Notes under the pieces: model-generated
Told to the model about the DNA's origin: nothing
The model's input: the letters and a program-made list of their open reading frames with translations, nothing else
Databases searched by the model: none
Shown: in pieces, positions 7,963-17,118 of the stretch
Numbering within the stretch: position 1 is the first letter of the stretch
Layout: each line of letters starts with the position of its first letter
Translations under genes and position numbers: made by a program
Origin: RPQJ01 sp963732415
Lineage (GTDB): Bacteria; Pseudomonadota; Gammaproteobacteria; Steroidobacterales; Steroidobacteraceae
Assembly (NCBI GenBank): GCA_963732415.1
Contig: CAVSZK010000004.1
Location: 1 to 64,000 of the forward strand
Direction: 5' to 3'
DNA length: 64,000 bases

Positions 7963-9081
7963 GTGATTCCTTTCGTAGACCTGAAGGCCCAGTACGCGAG
8001 CATCAAGACCGAGGTCAATGCCGCGATCCAGGGCATCCTCGACTCCTGCCAGTTCACGCTCGGCAGCGAGGTGGCCAAGTTCGAAGAGGAGTTCGCTGCC
8101 TATTCGGGCGCGAAACTCGGTGTCGGCGTCAATACCGGCACCAGCGCGCTGCACATGGCGCTGCTGGCGGCCGATATCGGCCCGGGCGACGAGGTGATCA
8201 CAGTGCCGTTCACGTTCGTGGCCACGGTGGCCGCGATCTACTACACGGGCGCCACGCCCGTGCTGGTGGACATCGATCCGCGCACCTTCACGATGGACCC
8301 GGCCGCGGTCGAGGCCGCGATCACGCCGCGCACCAAGGCGATCATGCCGGTGCATCTTTACGGCCAATGTGCCGACATGGACCCGATCCTCGCCATCGCA
8401 CGCAAGCACAAGCTGCTGGTGATCGAGGACTCGGCCCAGGCGCACGGCGCGGAGTACAAGGGCCGCCGGGCCGGCAGCATGGGTGACATGGGCTGCTTCA
8501 GCTTCTACCCCGGCAAGAACCTCGGCGCTTATGGCGAAGGCGGCATGGTCGTTACTGACAATGCCGAGTACGCACGCAAGATCCGCATGCTTCGTGACTG
8601 GGGTGCGGAGAAGAAATACCAGCACGTCCTCAAGGGCTACAACTTCCGGCTGGAGGGCATCCAGGGCGCCGTCCTGCGCGTGAAGCTGCGTTATCTCGAG
8701 GGCTGGACGGAGGCCCGCCGAGCGGCCGCGGCACGCTACGACCGGGCACTCGCCGGCAGCGGCGTTCCCACCCCGGAGGCGCTGGCGCACAATCGTCACG
8801 TCTATCACATCTATGCGATCCGCACGGCGGATCGGCAGGCGTGGATGGACGCGCTGGGCGCGCAAGGCATCCAGAGCGGCATTCACTACCCGATCCCGGT
8901 GCACCTGCTGCCTGCGTACGCCGATCTTGGCTACAAGGCTGGCCAGTTCCCGCACTCCGAGCAGGCAGCGAACGAGGTCATGTCTCTGCCGATGTTCCCG
9001 GAACTGACCGCGGCGCAGACGGACGAGGTCAGCGCGGCCATCCGCGTTCTTGCAGCTGGCCGGGTCGCAAGAACTGCTTGA
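7963..9081 (+). CDS. DegT/DnrJ/EryC1/StrS sugar aminotransferase (WbpE-like)
   Basis: 372 aa, GTG start preceded by AAGGAG. It opens IPFVDLKAQYASIK, characteristic of the WbpE/DegT group, and has the NTGTSALHMAL cofactor-phosphate region, EDSAQAHGAEYKG, and the PLP-binding Lys in SFYPGKNLGAYGEGG. Predicted to transfer an amino group (usually from glutamate) to the C3 keto group made by the upstream dehydrogenase. Spacing of 39 bp from that gene and 30 bp to the next indicates one operon. Confidence 0.8.
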   Translation: MIPFVDLKAQYASIKTEVNAAIQGILDSCQFTLGSEVAKFEEEFAAYSGAKLGVGVNTGTSALHMALLAADIGPGDEVITVPFTFVATVAAIYYTGATPVLVDIDPRTFTMDPAAVEAAITPRTKAIMPVHLYGQCADMDPILAIARKHKLLVIEDSAQAHGAEYKGRRAGSMGDMGCFSFYPGKNLGAYGEGGMVVTDNAEYARKIRMLRDWGAEKKYQHVLKGYNFRLEGIQGAVLRVKLRYLEGWTEARRAAAARYDRALAGSGVPTPEALAHNRHVYHIYAIRTADRQAWMDALGAQGIQSGIHYPIPVHLLPAYADLGYKAGQFPHSEQAANEVMSLPMFPELTAAQTDEVSAAIRVLAAGRVARTA

Positions 9082-9111
9082 ACGACGAGTTCAGGTTGAA
9101 CCACGACTGCC

Positions 9112-9744
9112 ATGGCGACCCAGGTACCAGTGCCGTTGCTGATCTTTCCCTGCAACGGGAACGCGGTCGAGGCGCTCGACTGCCTGGGCGACGCTCATCG
9201 GCTGGTCGGTTTCGTTGACGACACGCCGGCCAAGCAGGGCACGCTGACATTCGGCCATCGGGTCCTTCCACGGACGGCGCTGCAGGAGCACGCCGCGGCG
9301 AATGTGTTGGCGGTGCCGGGAAGTCCTGCGTCCTATCGCGGCCGGCGTGCATTGATCGAGGGCCTCGGCGTGGACTTGGACCGATACGCACGCGTGATTC
9401 ACCCGAGCGCGCACATATCACCACTGGCGCGTATTGGTCGCAACGTGCTGGTGATGGCAGGTGTCGTGATCACGAGCAACGCGGTGATTGGTGACCATGT
9501 CTGCATCCTTCCGAACTCGGTGATTAACCACGACGTGACCGTCGGAGACTGGACCCTGGTCGGCTCTGGCGTATTGCTGGCCGGAGGCGTCACCGTGGGG
9601 CAGAACTGCTACATCGGTAGCGGCGCTACGATCATGAACGGTGTCGAGATCGGTGAGCGGGCCTTGATTGGCCTTGGCAGCAACGTGATCCGAAGCGTGG
9701 CGGCCGAATCGACGGTGGCCGGGAACCCGGCTCGGAAGATCTGA
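9112..9744 (+). CDS. NeuD/PglD-type sugar O/N-acyltransferase
   Basis: 210 aa. An N-terminal nucleotide-binding-like alpha/beta domain (roughly residues 1-85, including LVGFVDDTP) is followed by a left-handed beta-helix of hexapeptide repeats, with the conserved His of SVINHDVTVGD that acts as general base in PglD/NeuD, and a final VAGNPARKI cap. The family acetylates amino groups of UDP-4-amino sugars or hydroxyls of sialic acids. With the SDR enzyme and second DegT aminotransferase downstream it could form a second amino-sugar branch, but the exact substrate cannot be read from sequence. Confidence 0.75.
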   Translation: MATQVPVPLLIFPCNGNAVEALDCLGDAHRLVGFVDDTPAKQGTLTFGHRVLPRTALQEHAAANVLAVPGSPASYRGRRALIEGLGVDLDRYARVIHPSAHISPLARIGRNVLVMAGVVITSNAVIGDHVCILPNSVINHDVTVGDWTLVGSGVLLAGGVTVGQNCYIGSGATIMNGVEIGERALIGLGSNVIRSVAAESTVAGNPARKI

Positions 9745-9792
9745 TTGCCCCGGTGAATTACGGCCGCAGAGTGCGGCGAGAGAGATGCACGA

Positions 9793-10767
9793 ATGAAGAT
9801 CGACGGTTCCCGGATTCTCGTCACTGGCGGGTGCGGGCTGGTGGGCTCGACCACGATCGACCTGCTGCTGCGTGACCATGCGCCGGAGCAGATCGTCATC
9901 GTGGACAACCTGAGCCGCGGCACGCTCGCGAACGTCAGTGAAATATTGAAGGACTCACGCGTGACCTTGTTGCGTGAGGACATTCGTGACGTCAAGGCCA
10001 TGCACAAGGCAAGCCAGGGCATGGACGCAGTCATTCACATGGCCACCTTGCGCATCACTGCATGCGCCGCTGAACCGCGCGAAGCGCTCGAAGTCATGTG
10101 CGACGGCAGCTACACGGTACTCGAGGCGGCTCATGCCGCGGGCGTGAAAAAGGTCGTCGCCGCGTCTTCGGCGTCAATCTACGGTCTCGCCGACTCGTTC
10201 CCGACCCGCGAGGACCACCATCCCTACAACAACCGCACCTGGTACGGTGCGAGCAAGATCATGCTCGAGGGACTGTTGCGCTCGTTCAACGACATGTACG
10301 GCCTGCCCTACGTTGCGTTGCGCTATTTCAACGTCTACGGACCGCGGATGGACATCCACGGCAAGTACACGGAGGTGCTGATCCGCTGGATGGAGCGCAT
10401 CTCGGCCGGGCAATCGCCGCTGATACTGGGTGATGGTAGCGCCACGATGGATTTCGTCTACATCGACGACGTGGCTAAGTCGAACATCGCGGCACTGGCG
10501 TCCGATGTGTCAGACGAGGTGTTCAACGTTGCCAGCGGTACCGAGACCAGTCTCAATCAACTCGCCTCGGCACTGCTCAAGGTGATGGGTTCCAGCCTTA
10601 GCCCCGAGTACGGCCCTGAGCGCAAAGTGAATCCTGTGTCGCGCCGTCTGGCAGATACCGCCAAGGCCGAGCGCATGCTCGGGTTCCGGGCCGAGGTCGG
10701 CCTCGAGGATGGGTTGACACGACTCGTTGACTGGTGGCGCGCGAATCGCGACAGGGTGCATACGTGA
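9793..10767 (+). CDS. NAD-dependent epimerase/dehydratase (extended SDR)
   Basis: 324 aa. TGGCGLVGS near the N-terminus is the GxxGxxG NAD-binding motif, and YGASK (the YxxxK catalytic pair) follows about 140 residues later in TWYGASKIMLEG. RYFNVYGPRM and DFVYIDDVA are typical of UDP-glucose 4-epimerase-like extended SDRs. It likely epimerises or dehydrates a UDP-hexose for the polysaccharide. The last four bases overlap the GTG start of the next aminotransferase, so the two products are probably used together. Confidence 0.75.
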   Translation: MKIDGSRILVTGGCGLVGSTTIDLLLRDHAPEQIVIVDNLSRGTLANVSEILKDSRVTLLREDIRDVKAMHKASQGMDAVIHMATLRITACAAEPREALEVMCDGSYTVLEAAHAAGVKKVVAASSASIYGLADSFPTREDHHPYNNRTWYGASKIMLEGLLRSFNDMYGLPYVALRYFNVYGPRMDIHGKYTEVLIRWMERISAGQSPLILGDGSATMDFVYIDDVAKSNIAALASDVSDEVFNVASGTETSLNQLASALLKVMGSSLSPEYGPERKVNPVSRRLADTAKAERMLGFRAEVGLEDGLTRLVDWWRANRDRVHT

Positions 10768-11921
10768 TCCCGATCATCAAGCCTGTGATGGACGAACGCG
10801 AGGCGGACGCAGCACGACGCGTCATCCTCAGCGGCTGGATCACGCAGGGGCCGGAGGTCGCCGCGTTCGAACGCGAGTTCGCCGCTTTTGTCGATGCGCC
10901 GCACGCGTGCGCGGTTTCGAATTGCACGACCGCGCTGCACCTGGCGTTGCTGGCAGTTGGCGTCCAGTGTGGCGACGAAGTCGTCACGGTCAGCCATTCG
11001 TACATAGCCACGGCAAACGCCATTCGTTACTGCGGGGCGACGCCGGTGTTCGTGGACGTCAGGCCGGATACGTTCAACATGGATCCGGAACAGCTTGAAC
11101 GCGCGATTACACCGCGCACGCGCGCCATCTTGACCGTCCACCAGATGGGCATGCCCTGCGACATGCCGAAGATACTGGCGGTCGCGCGCAGTCACGGTTT
11201 GCCTCTGATCGAGGACGCAGCCTGCGCGATTGGCAGCGAGCTGCTCTGGCAGGGCCGCTGGGAACGCGTCGGCCGGCCGCACGGGGACATCGCCTGCTTC
11301 TCGTTTCATCCGCGCAAGGTCATGAGCACCGGTGATGGCGGGATGCTTACGACTGCGAACGTTGAATGGGACCGCCAGTTCAGGCTGTTGCGACAGCACG
11401 GCATGAGCGTTCCGGACACGGTCCGGCACGGCTCGAACCAGGTGATTTTCGAGGAATACCCGATCGTCGGCTTCAACTACCGGATGACCGATATCCAAGC
11501 GGCCGTGGGCCGGGAGCAGTTGAAGAGACTTCCGGAGGTCGTGTCGAGACGTCGCGAGATCGCTGATCGGTATCGTGTGCTGCTGACTGCCATTCCCGGC
11601 CTGGGGCTGCCGCTGGAACCGGTCACGGCGCGGAGTAACTGGCAGAGCTTCTGCGTGCGACTGCCGGACAGTTGCGACCAGCGGGCCGTCATGCAGTCGA
11701 TGCTTGATGCGGGCGTCGCTACTCGGCGCGGCATCATGTGCAGTCATCGCGAGCCCGCCTACGCCTCGATCTCAGGTGGACAATGCCTCCGCAACTCCGA
11801 GGAAGCCCAGGATCAGTGCATCGTCCTGCCGCTCTATCCGCAGATGTCGGATCTGGACTTGGTACAGGTTTCGAGCGCACTGACCGCGGCATGCAGTACA
11901 GCCTGCAAAGCGCCAGCTTGA
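10764..11921 (+). CDS. Second DegT/DnrJ/EryC1/StrS sugar aminotransferase
   Basis: 385 aa from GTG 10764, which overlaps the upstream TGA (GTGA); an upstream in-frame ATG at 10734 would add ten residues inside the SDR gene. The start IPIIKPVMDEREADAA is typical of perosamine/4-keto-6-deoxy-sugar aminotransferases. It has SNCTTALHLAL, EDAACAIGSE and the PLP lysine in SFHPRKVMSTGDGG. The sequence differs clearly from the first DegT enzyme, arguing for a second amino sugar or a second position on the sugar. Coupled to the SDR enzyme that probably supplies its keto-sugar substrate. Confidence 0.8.
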   Translation: MIPIIKPVMDEREADAARRVILSGWITQGPEVAAFEREFAAFVDAPHACAVSNCTTALHLALLAVGVQCGDEVVTVSHSYIATANAIRYCGATPVFVDVRPDTFNMDPEQLERAITPRTRAILTVHQMGMPCDMPKILAVARSHGLPLIEDAACAIGSELLWQGRWERVGRPHGDIACFSFHPRKVMSTGDGGMLTTANVEWDRQFRLLRQHGMSVPDTVRHGSNQVIFEEYPIVGFNYRMTDIQAAVGREQLKRLPEVVSRRREIADRYRVLLTAIPGLGLPLEPVTARSNWQSFCVRLPDSCDQRAVMQSMLDAGVATRRGIMCSHREPAYASISGGQCLRNSEEAQDQCIVLPLYPQMSDLDLVQVSSALTAACSTACKAPA

Positions 11922-12000
11922 CGTTATGTTATGTCTCGGCGGCGTCATGGGTGCGGTCCGCGCAGCATCACCGCCGTGTAATAATCCACGGCTAGATTGA

Positions 12001-13497
12001 ATGCCAAACGACGAGGAACTCGAGGCAGTGGCGAGCAGCGAAAACGCGATCCGACAGACAGCCGCGGAGATCAGCCGGGCAGGTCGCGTGCCCAGCCCGC
12101 TGTCCTCCGGTTTCTTCGCCGGCGTCGTGTTGCTGGCGGACGTCGCGGGCATCCTTGCGACCGGCCTGATGGTTCACGGCCTTTACGTTTCAGGTTTCAT
12201 GGCGGACCTGTCGCAGACTCTCGCCATCGGGCTCCTGTTTACGCTCCTGGCCGTGCTCGGCATGAACTCGGCGGGGCTCTATCGATTCAATGCGATCGTC
12301 GATCCGAAACGGCAGATCCTCAGGCTGGCGACAATTCTAGGCGGCGTGTTCCTCGTGCTGACGGCAGCCGGATTCGCGCTAAAGATATCTGGCGATTACT
12401 CCCGAGTCTGGGCGTTTGCGTGGCTCGCGAGTGCGATCTGCATCGTCGTGCTCGGGCGGATGGCGGTCGCCGCGTTCATCCGATCGCTGGCGCGTTCCGG
12501 GCGGCTCGGGCGACGCATTCTGATCTACGGGGCGACCGACCAGGCGCGCAAGCTCATCGAGCGCATTGAACGCCTGGAAGAGCCCTGGAACCACATCGTG
12601 GGAATCTTCGATGATCGGTTGGCGAGGGTTGGGCCGACGTTCGGCCGCTATTCGGTCATGGGAAACCTCCAGGATCTCATTGCGTGGGGGCGCGTGCACA
12701 CCCTGGACGAGGTCCTGGTCGCGCTGCCTTGGGGTGCGGAAGATCGGCTCCGTGCCGTCATGGGCTCCCTCTCCGTCCTGCCAGCCAACGTGCGCCTGTG
12801 CCCGGAGTTGTTCGTCGAAGAAATGCTTCAGGCTCGCACGAGTCATCAATTCGGCGTGCCGATGTGGAACGCGTTCGAAAAGCCGCTGGCCGGCTGGGAC
12901 GCGATCGGCAAGAGGGTCTTTGACCTGCTGTTTTCGGCGGCGGTGCTGGTGTTTGCGGCGCCACTGTTTTTCCTGATTGCCGCGCTGATCAAGCTGGAGA
13001 GCCCGGGTCCGGTCCTGTTCCGGCAGAATCGCTATGGCTTCAACAACGAGGTAATCGAGGTCTGGAAGTTTCGCAGCATGTCTCATGCAGAAGCCGATGC
13101 CGCCGGCGTTCGCCTCACCGAGCGGAACGACCCCCGTGTGACGCGCCTTGGTCGATTCATGCGTCGGTCCAGCCTGGATGAGTTGCCGCAGATCATTAAT
13201 GTGTTACGGGGCGAGATGTCGATTGTCGGGCCTCGGCCGCACGCGCTTCGAACGACGGCCGGGGGACGCCTGTGCGAGGACGTGGTCGACCGCTATTCGA
13301 TTCGCCACAAGGTAAAACCGGGTATCACGGGCTGGGCCCAGGTAAACGGTTTCCGCGGCACAATGGAGGACGAGGAACATCTCCGACAGCGGGTTGAGCA
13401 TGACCTCTACTACGTCAACAACTGGTCACCCTGGCTCGATGTCAAGATCATCGCAATGACGGCTTGGATTGTCGTGCACGGACGAAACAGCTACTGA
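12001..13497 (+). CDS. Polyprenyl-phosphate sugar-1-phosphate transferase (WcaJ-type)
   Basis: 498 aa. Four hydrophobic segments lie in about residues 38-155, followed by a Rossmann-like domain (IYGATDQARKLIERIE), a further membrane segment near 310-335, and the C-terminal bacterial sugar transferase catalytic domain: KFRSMSH, SSLDELPQIINVLRGEMS, VGPRPHAL and KPGITGWAQVNGFRG. These are the conserved residues of phosphoglycosyltransferases that move hexose-1-phosphate from a UDP-sugar to undecaprenyl phosphate, starting repeat-unit synthesis. It closes the rightward operon and its end overlaps the convergent nucleotidyltransferase gene by 7 bp. Confidence 0.88.
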   Translation: MPNDEELEAVASSENAIRQTAAEISRAGRVPSPLSSGFFAGVVLLADVAGILATGLMVHGLYVSGFMADLSQTLAIGLLFTLLAVLGMNSAGLYRFNAIVDPKRQILRLATILGGVFLVLTAAGFALKISGDYSRVWAFAWLASAICIVVLGRMAVAAFIRSLARSGRLGRRILIYGATDQARKLIERIERLEEPWNHIVGIFDDRLARVGPTFGRYSVMGNLQDLIAWGRVHTLDEVLVALPWGAEDRLRAVMGSLSVLPANVRLCPELFVEEMLQARTSHQFGVPMWNAFEKPLAGWDAIGKRVFDLLFSAAVLVFAAPLFFLIAALIKLESPGPVLFRQNRYGFNNEVIEVWKFRSMSHAEADAAGVRLTERNDPRVTRLGRFMRRSSLDELPQIINVLRGEMSIVGPRPHALRTTAGGRLCEDVVDRYSIRHKVKPGITGWAQVNGFRGTMEDEEHLRQRVEHDLYYVNNWSPWLDVKIIAMTAWIVVHGRNSY

Positions 13498-14531
13498 CTC
13501 AGCAGCCGCTTGCGAAGCTGGCGCCGAAGATCGTATCGCCCCGGCACCGGCGGTGGCAGCGGCCAGGGCCAAGGCCGACCGCCTGTGAGATAACGATCCA
13601 GCATCGCGTGCATCGCTCGCAGTTCGTAATGGCCAACCAGGCGTTGCTGTGAGGCGAGTCTCGCCAGTACGGGCACTTCGCAGAGACCATGCCGAACCAG
13701 GTAGCTCAGCAGCACGTAAAGCGATGAACTGGCCATGCCATTGCCGGCAATCGTCAGCACGCGATCCCAATCAAGGCTGGTCCGCGCGGCACGTTGCAGG
13801 TACACCGCGTCGAAGAGTGCAATGACGAAGCTGGGGTGGACCCCGCAGAGGGTCAGGTCCCAGACCCAGGATGATGCGATGTAGACCAATTGCAGCTCGT
13901 CCGACAGTCGCTTTACCGGTAGCCCGTTGAATTCCGAGGCGACTGACTGCTGACTAACATGGCCGATTTCGAACGTATTTCCCGACAGCAACTCGCACGA
14001 TGCTGGAAACAAGGCGTGGTGAAGTTCGACCCATGTCTGGCGCTGCGGGTCATGCAGCGGAGGTCCATGATGCATTTCCGGGCCATGCTCGTCGAGACTG
14101 CGCAGAAAGCCCCGGCGCAACAGGTTTGATTCGATGGCTGAATACAATTCGACCGGCACCAGCACGTCGATGTCGGACATCTTTCGGTGGTGAGGCTTCG
14201 GGTAGTACTGGTCGCTGATCGAGATGCCCTTGAGCAGAGTGACCTCGGCGCCGACAGCGGTCGCCGCAACAATCACTTGCTGCGCGCAATCGCGAATGAA
14301 TTCGTTGCGTACCAGCTCGGTCAAGTGGGCGCTGTGCAGGATCGCCTGCCTGTCCGCCGGAAGCGTCGCGTGGTGGTCGTGTGTCCAATGGTAAAGAAGT
14401 GGTCCGAGTCCTGCGTCGATCGCCCAGTTGAATTCCCGGGCTGACGCCCGTCGCAGTTCGCGCAACACTGGTCCGGGGTCCGGCCGTGAGTCGCCTGAAG
14501 CCGCATGCTTCAACAGTTCCAGAATCAGCAT
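13491..14531 (-). CDS. Nucleotidyltransferase-family protein (NTP_transf_5-like)
   Basis: 346 aa. A nucleotidyltransferase-like core lies near residues 95-175: LLKGISISDQYY, RKMSDIDVLVP (paired Asp residues of the DxD metal site) and WVELHHALFP. This pattern fits the uncharacterised family PF14907, often found in polysaccharide and peptide-modification loci beside PqqD-like proteins and HprK-related kinases, both of which occur 4 kb away on the same strand. The substrate is unknown; members of the superfamily transfer NMP groups to small molecules or proteins. It overlaps the convergent WcaJ-type gene by 7 bp and starts 2 bp after a possible 61-aa ORF. Confidence 0.75.
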   Translation of the reverse strand: MLILELLKHAASGDSRPDPGPVLRELRRASAREFNWAIDAGLGPLLYHWTHDHHATLPADRQAILHSAHLTELVRNEFIRDCAQQVIVAATAVGAEVTLLKGISISDQYYPKPHHRKMSDIDVLVPVELYSAIESNLLRRGFLRSLDEHGPEMHHGPPLHDPQRQTWVELHHALFPASCELLSGNTFEIGHVSQQSVASEFNGLPVKRLSDELQLVYIASSWVWDLTLCGVHPSFVIALFDAVYLQRAARTSLDWDRVLTIAGNGMASSSLYVLLSYLVRHGLCEVPVLARLASQQRLVGHYELRAMHAMLDRYLTGGRPWPWPLPPPVPGRYDLRRQLRKRLLSQ

Positions 14532-14533
14532 GA

Positions 14534-14719
14534 TCAGGCTGCTGGAACGCTATCGATGCGCTCGATCAGGCGCACATCGTCCGGTGAAAGGGCAGCATAC
14601 GAAGGGTCCGTTGCGGCGACTGCGGGATACATGGGGCAATGGTAACGGACAGCGACCGCGAGCACGGGTATCGGCGCAATCGAATTCGACATAACTACCA
14701 CTTGAGTATATGCGGTCAC
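14534..14719 (-). CDS. Possible small protein upstream of the nucleotidyltransferase
   Basis: A 61-aa ORF from GTG 14719 (or ATG 14692, 52 aa) ending two bases before the nucleotidyltransferase ATG, an arrangement suggesting translational coupling. The sequence has no recognised domain. It holds a hydrophobic stretch IAPIPVLAVAVRYH and an acidic tail (SPDDVRLIERID). No strong ribosome binding site is visible. It may be a genuine small member of the adjacent system or a chance ORF. Confidence 0.3.
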   Translation of the reverse strand: MTAYTQVVVMSNSIAPIPVLAVAVRYHCPMYPAVAATDPSYAALSPDDVRLIERIDSVPAA

Positions 14720-14810
14720 CTTGTCCTGCTCGATTGCCAGCTCGTTCGCTGTCCTGCAACAGTCCTTGCAGTTACGATGTGACGTTCAAAAGTGACGCAG
14801 CCGTTAGCCA

Positions 14811-15707
14811 ATGAAAAGAACACCATCCAGGAAAGGCATCATCCTCGCCGGAGGCGCCGGCACGCGCCTGCACCCGGTGACCATGGCGGTCAGCAAGCAG
14901 CTGTTGCCTGTTTACGACAAGCCGATGGTCTATTACCCATTGTCCACGCTGATGCTGGCGGGCATCCGCGAGTTCCTGCTGATATCGACCCCGCGCGACC
15001 AGGCTGCCTTTCGCGACCTGCTCGGCGACGGGTCCCAGTGGGGCATCTCCATCGACTATGCCGAGCAACCAAAGCCAGAGGGCATCGCGCAGGCGTTCCT
15101 GATCGGGGCCGACTTCATCGGCCGTAACCCGTCGGCGCTGATTCTCGGCGACAACATCTTCTATGGGCAGGATCTCTCGGTAACCCTGCAGCGCGCAGCC
15201 GCGCGCACCTCGGGTGCGACGATTTTCGGCTACTACGTCAGCGACCCGGAGCGTTACGGCGTGGCGGCCTTCGGACCGCGTGGTCGCGTCATCGACATCC
15301 TGGAGAAGCCAGCCCGGCCGCCGTCGAATTTCGCGATCACCGGCGTCTACTTCTTCGACCGCGACGTCGTGCGGGTCACGCGCGACTTGAAGCCCTCGGC
15401 ACGCGGCGAACTCGAGATCACCGACGTCAACCGGCAGTACCTGCGCCGGGGCAAGCTGCGCCTGGAGAAACTCGGACGCGGCACTGCCTGGCTGGATACG
15501 GGCACGCACAACTCGCTGCTCGACGCGGGCAACTTCGTGCGCATCGTCGAGGAGCGGCAGGGGCTCAAGGTCGCCTGCGTCGAGGAAGTGGCCTACCGGA
15601 TGGGTTTCATCGATTCACGCCAGCTGGGCCGCCTGGCCCGCGGCCTGACCAAGAGCGGCTATGGCCAGTACCTGCTGCAGGTGCTGCGCGAGGAAGCTGC
15701 GCCGTGA
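14811..15707 (+). CDS. rfbA: Glucose-1-phosphate thymidylyltransferase
   Basis: 298 aa, the standard RfbA/RmlA length. The nucleotide-binding loop GGAGTRLHP is at residues 14-22, followed by KQLLPVYDKPMVYYPL, then LGDNIFYGQDL and EKPARPPSN. It makes dTDP-glucose from dTTP and glucose-1-phosphate, the first committed step to dTDP-L-rhamnose. First gene of a four-gene operon in the order rfbA-rfbC-rfbD-rfbB; its TGA overlaps the GTG start of rfbC (GTGA). Confidence 0.95.
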   Translation: MKRTPSRKGIILAGGAGTRLHPVTMAVSKQLLPVYDKPMVYYPLSTLMLAGIREFLLISTPRDQAAFRDLLGDGSQWGISIDYAEQPKPEGIAQAFLIGADFIGRNPSALILGDNIFYGQDLSVTLQRAAARTSGATIFGYYVSDPERYGVAAFGPRGRVIDILEKPARPPSNFAITGVYFFDRDVVRVTRDLKPSARGELEITDVNRQYLRRGKLRLEKLGRGTAWLDTGTHNSLLDAGNFVRIVEERQGLKVACVEEVAYRMGFIDSRQLGRLARGLTKSGYGQYLLQVLREEAAP

Positions 15708-16252
15708 AATTCATCCGGCAGCGCATTCCAGACGTGGTCCTCATCGAGCCGCGGGTCTTCGGCGATGACCGCGGGTATTTCATGGAGCTCTGGCATGCCG
15801 GGAAGTTCGCCGAGGCGGGGCTGGACCTGCGTTTCGTCCAGGACAACCAGAGCTACTCGCGGATCGGCACGCTGCGCGGCCTGCACTACCAGGTGGAGCA
15901 CGCGCAGGGGAAGCTGGTGCGGGCGATCAGTGGATGCATATTCGATGTCGCGGTGGACCTGAGGCGCTCCTCTCCCAGCTTCGGCCAATGGGTCGGCGCC
16001 ACGCTTTCCGGCGACAACAAGGCGCAGCTTTATGTGCCGCCCGGCTTTGCGCACGGTTTCCTGGTGACGAGCCCGGACGCCGTCGTCGAGTACAAGTGCA
16101 CCGACATCTACTCGCCTGAGCACGAGCGCAGCCTGGCGTGGGACGACCCGACCGTCGGTGTCGAATGGCCCCTGCCGCCCGGACAGCCGCCCATCCTGTC
16201 CGCAAAGGACCTCGCCGGCACGGCTCTCGAGGCGGCCGAGGCTTATCCATGA
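15704..16252 (+). CDS. rfbC: dTDP-4-dehydrorhamnose 3,5-epimerase
   Basis: 182 aa, GTG start inside the rfbA stop. The cupin fold is recognisable from VFGDDRGYFME, RFVQDNQSYS, the catalytic His of LRGLHYQ and YVPPGFAHGF. It epimerises C3 and C5 of dTDP-4-keto-6-deoxyglucose. The TGA overlaps the ATG of rfbD (ATGA), so three consecutive genes are translationally coupled. Confidence 0.95.
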   Translation: MKFIRQRIPDVVLIEPRVFGDDRGYFMELWHAGKFAEAGLDLRFVQDNQSYSRIGTLRGLHYQVEHAQGKLVRAISGCIFDVAVDLRRSSPSFGQWVGATLSGDNKAQLYVPPGFAHGFLVTSPDAVVEYKCTDIYSPEHERSLAWDDPTVGVEWPLPPGQPPILSAKDLAGTALEAAEAYP

Positions 16253-17118
16253 AAGTTCTGCTCGTCGGGCACACCGGACAGTTGGGCACCGCGCTTGTGG
16301 GGCGGATGCCCGCCGACATCGAGCTCACGCCCTTCGACCAGTCGACGTTGGATATTGGAGATGCCGCGGCCGTCCGCGCGATAGTGTCTGAGTTGCGGCC
16401 GGCCATCATCATCAATGCCGCCGCCCACACCCAGGTGGATGCGGCGGAGTCCGAGCCCGAGGCCGCGTTCCGCGTCAATGCCGACGGCCCGCGCCACCTC
16501 GCCCAGGCGGCGGCGGCTGTCGGTGCGAGGATGGTCCACGTCTCCACCGACTTCGTCTTTGCCGGGGATCGCCCGCAGCCCTATGACCTGGATGCGGCCA
16601 CCGGGCCGGTCAATGTCTACGGGCGGTCCAAGCTTGCAGGGGAGGAGGCGGTTCTCACGCAACTCGGAGCCGCCGCGACAGTCGTGCGCACCTCCTGGCT
16701 GTATGCAGCCACGGGCCGCAACTTCGTCCTGACGATGCTGAACCTGATGCGGAGCAGGGACAGCCTCGGCGTCGTCGTGGACCAGGTCGGCTCCCCGACC
16801 TGGGCCGGCTCGCTGGCCCGGGCGGTCTGGGACATTGCTCGGCGGGCGGACCTGGCTGGTGTGCAGCACTGGTCGGACCAGGGCGTGGCGAGCTGGTATG
16901 ACTTCGCCGTAGCCATCCAGGAGGAGGCCATTGTGCGCCGCCTGCTCGATCGGGCGATTCCGATCCGCGCGATTGCGGCCGTCGAATATCCGACTCCGGC
17001 CCGGCGCCCCGCCTACAGCGTACTCGACACGCACCGCACGGCCGAGGCGCTCGGGTACCGACCGCCGCACTGGCGCGCAAGCCTGAGGAACATGCTCGAT
17101 GAACTCGCCAAGTCGTAA
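16249..17118 (+). CDS. rfbD: dTDP-4-dehydrorhamnose reductase
   Basis: 289 aa from ATG 16249, overlapping the rfbC stop; the longer ORF beginning at 16138 is an extension into rfbC. The N-terminus MKVLLVGHTGQLGTAL carries the NAD(P)H-binding motif, with STDFVFAGD and the catalytic YGRSK (YxxxK) later, and FVLTMLNLMRSRDSL. It reduces the 4-keto group to give dTDP-L-rhamnose. The 3' end overlaps rfbB by 20 bp. Confidence 0.95.
   Translation: MKVLLVGHTGQLGTALVGRMPADIELTPFDQSTLDIGDAAAVRAIVSELRPAIIINAAAHTQVDAAESEPEAAFRVNADGPRHLAQAAAAVGARMVHVSTDFVFAGDRPQPYDLDAATGPVNVYGRSKLAGEEAVLTQLGAAATVVRTSWLYAATGRNFVLTMLNLMRSRDSLGVVVDQVGSPTWAGSLARAVWDIARRADLAGVQHWSDQGVASWYDFAVAIQEEAIVRRLLDRAIPIRAIAAVEYPTPARRPAYSVLDTHRTAEALGYRPPHWRASLRNMLDELAKS

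Noticed and set aside
7300..8955. 551-codon frame on the - strand
   Set aside because: Covers two well-supported + strand genes (Gfo/Idh and DegT) and has shadow-type composition.
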